This document shows positions 56,721 through 64,000 of a stretch of 64,000 nt of DNA, piece after piece. How positions within the stretch are numbered: the first letter of the stretch is position 1; each line of letters starts with the position of its first letter. The notes below the pieces were generated by a model. That model did not search any database and was not told the DNA's origin. It worked only from the letters and a program-made list of their open reading frames with translations. The position numbers and the translations under genes are program-made. The stretch is from Gentiana macrophylla (lineage: Eukaryota; Streptophyta; Magnoliopsida; Gentianales; Gentianaceae). The stretch spans positions 67,420,583 through 67,484,582 of the forward strand of contig CM047808.1 in NCBI GenBank assembly GCA_026214975.1, read 5' to 3'.

Positions 56721-58700
56721 TGCATATATCCTAAAGATAAGATCTGAAGACTAGCTAAGGGTGATTCCTATCTCCCAATCTAAGAACACTATCTCAAAGG
56801 AAAAATGACTAAGTTACCTTTCAATTAGGAAAAGGTAATAGAGCTGAGGAAGTATCACACCTTGTTTATATTGACCTTCGGGGCCTTATGAAGGATACAA
56901 GCTAGTGGGAGCTTTTGAGTAATAGACTTTTTTGTCTATTGACTACTCGAAACGCCAATTAGTTTATCTAAATATTTGGAGGAATCTCTGATATTACAGA
57001 GAAATGAGTATTCCATGCTCAGATATAGAATATAGCATAGTTTTTGCACTGATGCTTAGCCTACCTCCGGGTGAAACGATTTCACTGAAAGGATAAACCA
57101 TGTATTGTCTTGTGTAGTTATTGATATGCTACATTAGACTGCTTAAATCAATTAAGATATTGATTGCAAAATAATGGTTCACGTTATTATGTAATACTGA
57201 GAAGTCTACCTAGAAGATGCCTATGAATTTGTGGATAATGAGTGAATTACATTTACCCCACTTCCGCAAATAGAGGCATTTAGCACTAGTGTTTGAAGGT
57301 AGGACTGGAAATTTTGTATACATGATCAGATCGTGATTGTTCGTGAAATATCTTAATGCAATGAGTAAAGGTTGGTTAGAAGATTCTTGAGATCGGATCG
57401 TGTCGGTTACACTGTTACATCCTTTCTAAAAGAATGTTTAAATAACAACCTTAGACCTTGAAGTACAGTTACTCAAGGAGTTATTATCTAATTTAATCAG
57501 ACCACATCCAACATTAGTTGTTGGGGATTACGCTGATTAATACTACTAAACTAGATCAGAATATCAATCCACCCAAATGCAGTGGGAGTATGGTTTATCC
57601 ATTGACTCATTTGTGATTATCTGAACCTTACTGATCTGCACAGGGTAATTGATAACCTATGGTCTTTTGGAAGGACTATATAGGATTCTGATAAAAGGAG
57701 ATTTGTTTAAAACCATAAACCTGTAAATGTAGTTTTTGTACTCCAGTTCTGTTCACAATCTTGTAGAACCACCTGAGTGTCTCAGGTCCAGTGGGATTAA
57801 TTGGATCTACGTGTAGAAGAGAGGAATGAATGAGAAAATTTATCTTTCTAAGCAAAGCCAAGTGGTTCTAGAGGTAACTCCCTGAGAAGTAGACAGTTAA
57901 ATAGGGGTGATGCCCTGAAACTTTCTCACCATTCAGCCTTGCTTGACTACCTGGAAAGTAGAAAGATTAACAGGGGTGATGCCCTGAAACTTTCTTTCCG
58001 TACAATGGAGCATAGATTCATTCAGAACGGAAGGATTTTTTCTTAAAGCCAATGGCAGATTGACTGCCTATGCTTATATCCAATGATGGATTAAAGCAAA
58101 CCTCTAGGTCATTAAAAGTCATATGTTTGAAATGTGTGGACTTGACTAGAATATTGATGAGTCTTTTGAAGACCAGAGAATCAATATTGGTAAAGTAATA
58201 GACGTTAGTGTTAATAAAAGATAACACTGCAACAGTTTGAAACAATATGGGTGTATTATCTGAAGTCAAGAACTGACGAGCCAAAGCTTCTCTGAATCAG
58301 AGAAGTGGACTATATTCTTAGAATTTGATTCGGTTGAATTCATAAGAACAAGTTGTTGGAAATATCCCATCCATCTTATTGGTTAAGATAAAAATGCATA
58401 TTCGTATGCAATATTCAACGAGAGGTTTCCTACCCAAACCTTCACGGAATAATTCTCTCAATCTTCGGATATAGAGAAAATAGGATAGATTCTCTTTTGG
58501 ATAGAGAACGTCAGGTTATTAAAAGTCAATTAAAGTCGAATCATGGATTCGAGCATTGGTACGCAGTTTAGTGCATCCTCAAGTATCTTTAGAGAACGAG
58601 GAATCATATGCTTGTATATTCAGGTGCATACCTGAGTATTGTGGACTACAATGATTTTGAGTTATAGTCAGATTAAGGATGATCGTTAATCGATCTCGGG
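56721..58700 (+). other. Degraded pol of copia 3, no readable domain
   Basis: By position this is integrase and RT of copia 3, but stops occur in all frames and I cannot recognise a motif with confidence. A 75-base tandem repeat carrying AGGGGTGATGCCCTGAAACT occurs at about 57885-57995. Confidence 0.4.
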
Positions 58701-59095
58701 CTCAGTGTTTACTCATAGTGATAGAGCTATAGTCTAGAGCAATCCAGCACTTCCAATTCAACTCTGTTAGTCGAATACATAGCAGCTATCGGTGCAGCTA
58801 AAAGGCAATGTGGCTTGAGAAGTCCTTTGTTGGATCGGGAAGTGATTCCAGATCTCGATGAGCCGATACCATTTTGCTGCGAAAACAGTTGAGAGGTAGC
58901 TTAGGCAAAGGATCTTTGCAATCACAAGATGTCAAAAGCATATTGAAAGTAAATACCACTTGGTCAGACAGACCGTGTAGAGAGGCGACGTTTTGGCCCT
59001 AAAGATCGCCTCGAGCCGACAACCTAGTTGATCAGTTTAACAAGTGTGTGGCATCTAATGTCACTAATAAGCACTTGGCGGGTATGAAATTCGGA
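58701..59095 (+). pseudogene. Copia 3 RNase H remnant
   Basis: Scraps in shifting frames match the end of copia pol: GSVFTHSD, VEYIAAIGAAKRQ, EPIPFCCENS, AKDLCNHKMSK and NLVDQF. Several stops lie between them. It directly precedes the PPT series, as RNase H should. Confidence 0.65.
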
Positions 59096-59117
59096 GATAT
59101 GTCTCACCTACTTTATA

Positions 59118-59265
59118 GCAAGTGGGAGAATGTTGTGGATAGAAATAATAAGGGTGTGGTGCTCTAAAAACAATCATTGAGTGTCTTTACGGGCAAGTGG
59201 GAGATTGTTAGATATAGTGTGCCCGAAAGACAATTGTTGCTTGTCCTTATAGGCAATTGGGAGAT
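59118..59265 (+). repeat. Three tandem PPT plus LTR-start modules
   Basis: Three purine tracts, GCAAGTGGGAGAA (59118-59130), GGGCAAGTGGGAGAT (59191-59205) and AGGCAATTGGGAGAT (59251-59265), are each followed by TGTT(A/G). Spacings are 75 and 60 bases. The target-site duplication shows the LTR began at the second one, 59206. Confidence 0.8.
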
Positions 59266-60983
59266 TGTTGGAAGTAGCGCCCGAAAGAAAATTTATGTAA
59301 TTGTTTTTATGATTAAAAAATGACAGATTTATTATCATCTTATTATTTGCTTCGTGCTTATAAGTAATACACTACTGAAAACCCCAAGTCGTATCATATG
59401 TAGCCATATAACTTAGTGTGTGTCACACATGAGGATTAAGTTTATGGTGATACACTTGAACTATTAGTCCATAGTGAACTTAATCAAAGTTGGGGTCTAT
59501 TGATTAAACCACCATTAATGCGCCCAGAACACTTTATGGTGTGACCGTCTTATCCGCACCGTTGACATTGGTTGTCTAAGTGGGGCATTTATTTATGATG
59601 TAGTCATATAGGACTGGACCGATTTAATCTGTGTTTCTTATATAATTCCGTGATTGAGCAATCTCATTAAATAACAAGATGATCATATATGGATTAACCT
59701 TAATCCTGAAGTGATTGCATACTCCTACTGGTTTCAGGACAGGGTTTGATGTGTTCGTTAAGGATCGCTAAGAAGCGTGGTCTGAATCACTTTCACGTTG
59801 GCACTATTCTAGAATATGTGCGAAGTGTGTGTCTCACAATTTTGGAATCCATTCCTTCCTGTGGGAAGTAGAAAGACAATCCCATTATTCGTTAATCCTA
59901 GAAACTGATCGATCCGTGGAGTTCGTATTGGTTATGAACTAATTGATCACTAGTGGGTTAATGGTAAATAAGTATAAGATGTATTGAAGTAGGTTTACGG
60001 AATAATCCCGCTTCATTACGGATAGTCTATGGAGGGTTAGCTTAGATGTAATGATTATATCAATGGACACATATCGACTCGACTCGACGTTTTTAGAATA
60101 AGTTATATCTATAACCGATAGAGTTCAGTTTCGGATTTATGATGGCGTAATTCCAGAATTAATGAGTTGAGTAGAAATATTCTGTTCGATGAATATTTTA
60201 TTCAATTTATTGTAGTTACTGGTTATAGGTCCATGGTCCCCGGGTTGGCTCCTAACACGCGTGTGTTTTCTCGTTTTATGGAATCTCAAGAATAAATTAA
60301 ATAGTTGGTCTATTTAATGAATATGGAATATTATTTATTTGGTAAATAATATGTAAAATAGAAAAGACATTTTCTATTAAAAATAATGATGAAAATGGTG
60401 CCATTAATGTGGATAAGTTAGGAGAAGAAATTTTTCTAGATTATCTCATTTGTGTAATTAATTAATTATCTATTTGGTGGAAAATTAATGGAAAAATAAG
60501 AGATTGTTTTGGGAATTATATCTTATCTTTTGGAAAATATCTTTTCCTTATGGGAATAGGTAATTGTAGTGTGAAAATGATAACTCTCTCTTGACCAGTT
60601 ATTTTCCTATATAAAGAGAGTTCCTGCCAACACAATTACAAGTTGCAATTTGCGCCACACACTAAATTAAAGAAGAGAAAAATTAGTTTCTTGTTCTAGT
60701 CATTAAGAGAAGAAAAACCTAGAGTTTTTCTTGTGCATATTCGAGGAGGTTCTACGGCGAGGATCGACGTCCAGCAGTCGTCCCTTGGAGATACAATCCG
60801 GAAGATCACGGCTTCTCTCTTTAGTCAATTGCCTATTCCTCTCTGGTTGAGGTAAATCTACTAACCTTCTTGTAGATTAATTATTATGCGAATCATATCG
60901 TAGTAAAATCGAAAAACGAATTTAATTCGTTGCTTCCGCTGTGCTAAGATTGAGTGTCTCGATCGGTGCTACTACTTCTAGCA
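59206..60983 (+). repeat. 3' LTR of copia 3
   Basis: Partner of 32612-34391, with the same ends and TATA box (TATATAAA, 60608-60615). It is followed by target-site copy CTTGG at 60984-60988. The two LTRs differ at many scattered sites, so the insertion is older than the Tat insertion. Confidence 0.9.
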
Positions 60984-60988
60984 CTTGG

Positions 60989-61795
60989 CTACCTTAGTTA
61001 TCTTTTCTAAAGGGATTGTTATTTCCTAAGTATTTCTTAAAGTTTACGTTGGTAAGTTAAGCTTCTTAGCTACCTTTGTTGACACAAAGGCGTTAGAAGC
61101 TCCCGTATCAAACAATGCTATAACTGCTAAGTTGTCTAATATTATCGTACCTGAGATAACATTATCATCCGGTTCTGCATACTTTGCATCCACGGCGAAA
61201 ACTCAAACTTGGCGACTTGGGCCGCCTTTCCCGCTACCTTGATTTTGAGTTCCTCCTAGCACCATTAACGACTGAAAGCTTGTTCTTGAAGGTCTCAGCT
61301 TCCAAGACCTTGTTCAACATTCAGCCATGTTCCTTGGTGTACTTCCCAACCTTCCCGCTTGGATCTCATGGGACAAACCATTCTTGAACAACTGAAAACT
61401 GCACTATTCAACTTCTACTAGGTGCATTCCGCACCGGAAGGTGCTTCCTTATGTTTCAGTCAATGTAAACTAAATTCCTGGATAGCCAACCTATACCAAG
61501 AATTACACCATGATCCGTAGGATTCAAAACTATAGGGCCCATTTCTTCTTCTTCTTCTTTTCAACGATAAACTCCAACACGATTATCAACGTCTTCTAGA
61601 TGAACCACAACTACTAGACCTCCATCTTGAACCAAACCACTCACTTCTTGCTGGCCCAAGAACTTCCGATTCCAAACTTATCAACACGAGTATCTCTGAG
61701 GTTACCTAATATTCTGAAAGATCAGGAAGGATTAGAATGTTACTTTGTGGTCTAAAGAGATCTTATCTTAGGAAGGAAGCCTAAACGACTCTTTG
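60989..61795 (-). pseudogene. Element B protease start, gag scraps and leader
   Basis: At 61060-61150 the minus strand encodes ALFDTGASNAFVSTKVAKKL, the protease active site. It joins the protease part at 32490-32606 once the copia 3 insertion is skipped. At about 61340-61370 a degenerate zinc-knuckle-like GKVGKYTKEHG is seen with its cysteines lost. At 61476-61535 a second copy of the protease segment VILGIGWLSRN occurs, out of order, so this part is a mosaic of related elements. The last 100 bases resemble the gypsy leader at 22676-22737. Confidence 0.55.
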
Positions 61796-61809
61796 TCTCT
61801 GATACCAAC
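61796..61809 (-). promoter_or_regulatory. Primer binding site of element B
   Basis: The minus strand reads GTTGGTATCAGAGA directly after LTR end TTACA, complementary to initiator tRNA-Met. It is identical to the PBS at 22738-22751. Confidence 0.75.
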
Positions 61810-62209
61810 TGTAACGCCCTATTCCCGGACACCGAGTCCTTTTCCGAAAAAAGAACGCTCGGCACGTATAAAATAAAATAAAGTTCATTTTATCCGTAAG
61901 CCTCTACTTCGTCGTATTAAGTTAAGCAAAACGGAAGCAAAAAGACTCGGGTAATTTTTTTCCAAACATCCAAAAATAGAAACTCAATATCTAAAGATAG
62001 AAATGTAATATTTATTACATCGAAAAGGAAACCAAACGAAAACCAAAACGTACGATAAAACCTCCAAACGTATACTAAAAGGAATTACACAATTTCCAAC
62101 AAAACAGCAAGTCTAAAATAATCAATGAAAACATAAATAAATGAACTCTTCAACACCGGCGTCTTTAAACGTCATCATCAAAGTCCTCCTCGAACTCCAG
62201 ATTTACCTG
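61810..62209 (-). repeat. 5' LTR piece of element B, cut at 62210
   Basis: Closely similar to 28372-28775. The match stops within CTCCAGATTTACCTG at 62209, where unrelated sequence starts with TGTTGG. Confidence 0.75.
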
Positions 62210-62600
62210 TGTTGGATCGTATATGCGCAATAGTATATTCTAGAGGGGGGTGAATAGGATATATACCCTTTTAAAATTTTACTTTAGCTTTTTCAAACTT
62301 TATTAAGGGTTCTAATTAATTACAGAGTTCCAACTACTTAGGAAGCTGTTAAACCAAATTAGGTGGAAGAACTAACCGGTTAACGTATTGTTCCTAAAGT
62401 ACTAGGTGATAGAGATATATATTACTTACAATTTATTCCAATAAGGATTTGACTTTGATTGATCATAAATGTTGAGTTCAAACAAAATAATTATTTAACT
62501 TAAAATTACTTGACTATAACAGTTTCTTGATATCAATAAAAACGAGCACACATAATAATTTACTCAATATGGTGTTAGTACAGCAGGTTAAATCTCTTAG
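62210..62600 (-). repeat. 3' end of a copia-type LTR inserted in element B
   Basis: On the minus strand the sequence ends ...TATTCACCCCCCTCTAG...GATCCAACA at 62210, much like the end of the copia 1 LTR (ATTCACCC...CCAACA at 18429). A stem GTATAT/ATATAC (62233-62238, 62261-62266) encloses the C-run. The other edge of this LTR was not found, so the right coordinate is nominal. It could be a solo LTR or the end of a longer element. Confidence 0.45.
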
Positions 62601-62602
62601 AT

Positions 62603-62795
62603 GTACAACTTTACAATAGTTTTATGGTGGTCCTGGACCAAATAATTGGACCACCATGTCATCGATTTGGAGAAACATGATTGAGTGTTGATTTTTAAAC
62701 ATTGGGGACCACCACAAAACATTAAAATCCTATTGGTTTGGCACACCAAGTAGGATTTGGTCCAGAACCATTGTAAAATTTGTGACAACTTTAAT
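62603..62795. repeat. MITE-like short inverted-repeat element
   Basis: The two ends resemble each other in inverted orientation: left ACAACTTTACAATAG...CCTGGACCAAAT, right (reverse complement) ACAAATTTTACAATGG..CTGGACCAAAT. An internal GGTGGTCC/GGACCACC inverted pair is also present. The length (about 190 bases) and lack of coding fit a MITE. The target duplication is unclear. Confidence 0.4.
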
Positions 62796-63308
62796 ATGTA
62801 ATAGAAATACACGCTTAAATATTAAATTGTACGTATGAGATAGCAGAATTTACAGGTTGAACGTTAACACCAAAGTTCAGCCAGAAAATTAATTTAACAG
62901 AGATTCAAGTGAACAACTACTCGTGTAGCACCCCAATTTCTTAATCTATTATTATTCATAAGTATAGGCCGAGTTCCATTTTTTTTCTCATTAAAACAAA
63001 TATTACTTATTTGCACCCATCGGATAATTAATGTATATATGTGGGTACACATAGGAAGGTGTTTATTAACGGTTAGCTAATGTCTAGAAAGAAACGTGGA
63101 TAACAATTAGTTATATAATTATCTAAATATATATACCCTTTAAATCAATACTTTCTTGCACATGCTAATTTACACAGTAAGTAATTAGCCCCGATAGAAT
63201 TGCTGAAAATTAAGGGACTGACGTTATGAATCTAATCTAACCTTGCACTATATATAAACCCATACCCTTAAAGCCTTCTTCATCATTTTCAATATCATAA
63301 TTTCTACT
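62796..63308. other. AT-rich spacer with a TATA-box-like motif
   Basis: No gene recognised. CTATATATAAACCC at about 63248-63261 is a good TATA-like motif on the plus strand, but no plus-strand ORF of useful size follows it. Confidence 0.35.
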
Positions 63309-63514
63309 GCTATAAACCACCACATCTATAGTTGCCAGCCAGGCAGCCGTTGTATGCGAAGGTCATGTAATCACAATCACCACATTTCCTACCACGTTTA
63401 GTAGCCATATCCACCACCGAATCACAACCGTGAACCGTCAACCATCCTCCTTCATCATCCAGCCACATGAAACCTTCTCCCAAATTTCGCCATTCGTTAC
63501 CGACCTCACTCTGA
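63309..63514 (-). CDS. Candidate last exon of a small cysteine-rich protein, unrecognised
   Basis: On the minus strand an acceptor-like TTTATCAG lies just before SEVGNEWRNLGEGFMWLDD. The open frame then runs to a stop after YRCGGL. The product has five Cys in the pattern C-x13-C-x2-C-x9-C-x6-C, including KCGDCDYMTFAYNGC and LAGNYRC. The frame is also open upstream to 63669, but that part is hydrophobic and may be intron. No family is recognised. Its balanced, non-repetitive composition differs from the neighbouring repeats, so it may be a host gene or a gene fragment. Confidence 0.35.
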
Positions 63515-63669
63515 TAAAGCCGTTGTCGCCGCGAACAAACATGCATATATATCAGTGATAGGCTAGTGAAAGAACCAAGTACTGCTTTTAGAGAAATATA
63601 AATGATAGACTGAGAAAAGTCGACGGGAAAGAAGATGGGCCATTGCCATAACAACGCATGGAAGTTCAT

Positions 63670-64000
63670 TACAAGTAAATTAAGGGTTTAGAAAAGGGTG
63701 CAATTTGATGAAATATCCGTAAGACTGGGGTGTTGAGTTGTTTTTTTCATAAAAGTTAATTAATGTGTGTTCCTCAATTTATTTTTAATATGATACTTGT
63801 GAGATCTTATTTTCGGTAATAGAAAATGTCTTATTATTAAACAAATAAGAGTTTTATTTTCCAATACAAGTAAAAGTGTGTTTTCTTATCAATTTACTTT
63901 CAAAAGAATACTTATTGGATATTGATTTTTTTTTTGTTTCATAAATAAGTTGTGAGTTTTATTCCGGTGGAAGCCAAAGAGTGTCTTTCAACAATTTGTT
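63670..64000. other. AT-rich sequence, nothing recognised
   Basis: Low-complexity A/T-rich sequence with short repeats of TTATTTTC and AATAAG type. No feature is supported. Confidence 0.4.

Larger units (their letters stand above)
32612..60983 (+). mobile_element. Ty1/copia retrotransposon 3 with both LTRs, TSD CTTGG, disrupted by a CACTA element
   Basis: LTRs at 32612-34391 and 59206-60983 are near-identical in length (1,780 and 1,778). Both start TGTTAGATATAG and end CTTCTAGCA. A 5-base duplication CTTGG flanks the element (32607-32611 and 60984-60988). A PBS for initiator tRNA-Met follows the left LTR. Removing the CACTA (37469-56717 plus one TAG) leaves an element of about 9.1 kb. The interior is highly decayed: only RNase H is recognisable. 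The type is a copia with GAAAGACAAT-containing LTRs; the precise lineage is not assigned. Confidence 0.9.
28372..62209 (-). mobile_element. Chromovirus-like Ty3/gypsy element B, split by nested insertions
   Basis: Minus-strand parts are: 3' LTR piece 28372-29682, pol piece 31440-32606, protease and gag scraps 60989-61795, PBS 61796-61809, and 5' LTR 61810-62209 (itself cut at 62210). Integrase, most of gag and parts of both LTRs are missing. The RT ([28 protein letters not shown]) and initiator tRNA-Met PBS fit chromoviruses such as the Tekay/Del group. No chromodomain is preserved to confirm the clade. The protease reading continues sensibly when the 32607-60988 insertion is skipped. Confidence 0.7.

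Noticed and set aside
63248..63420. Plus-strand gene downstream of CTATATATAAACCC
   Set aside because: The only plus-strand frame with an ATG is about 15 codons. The minus strand of the same stretch encodes the cysteine-rich frame.

Overview
The window is a repeat-dominated stretch of a eudicot-type plant nuclear genome. Almost every recognisable protein is a plant LTR-retrotransposon or CACTA-transposon product, spliced exons with GT..AG borders are visible, and there is no bacterial-style gene packing. I cannot name the species. No complete host gene is present; the only host-gene candidate is a short cysteine-rich exon near the right end. No rRNA, tRNA or CRISPR array was seen.

Layout. 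(1) 1-9702: a decayed Ty3/gypsy element of the Athila type, minus strand, whose 5' LTR edge at 9702 cuts into the next element. (2) 9703-18429: a Ty1/copia element, plus strand, probably Sirevirus-like, with broken gag, protease-integrase and RT-RNase H, an extra 3' ORF, and a 1.77 kb 3' LTR ending at 18429. (3) 18430-22675: a second copia element of the same general type, minus strand, interrupted inside its own extra 3' ORF by element 2. (4) 22676-28174: PBS and LTR of a minus-strand Ty3/gypsy element, carrying a solo LTR and ending in an approximately 0.9 kb tandem duplication. (5) 28372-62209: a related minus-strand chromovirus-like element, split by later insertions. (6) 62210-64000: the 3' end of another copia-type LTR, a MITE-like repeat and a possible small gene exon.

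The central 34 kb is a four-level nest. The chromovirus-like element received a copia element (32612-60983, TSD CTTGG). That element received a CACTA DNA transposon (37469-56717, TSD TAG). The CACTA received a Tat-lineage gypsy element (43641-55628, TSD GTAGA). A solo LTR of the same copia family (29683-31434, TSD TAGTC) lies in the same chromovirus. The matching duplications give both the borders and the order of events.

Most coding regions are broken by stops and frameshifts. The Tat element is youngest by position and its two LTRs differ at only a few sites by eye. It carries a separate multi-exon gene on the opposite strand between pol and its 3' LTR. Other signals beyond routine annotation are: a two-hairpin element repeated after ORFs of the Athila element, with base changes that preserve pairing; clusters of self-complementary GGACG..CGTCC motifs next to TATA boxes; a C-rich-loop hairpin near the 3' end of two copia-type LTRs; and serial duplication of the polypurine tract at the 3' LTR of the nested copia element.
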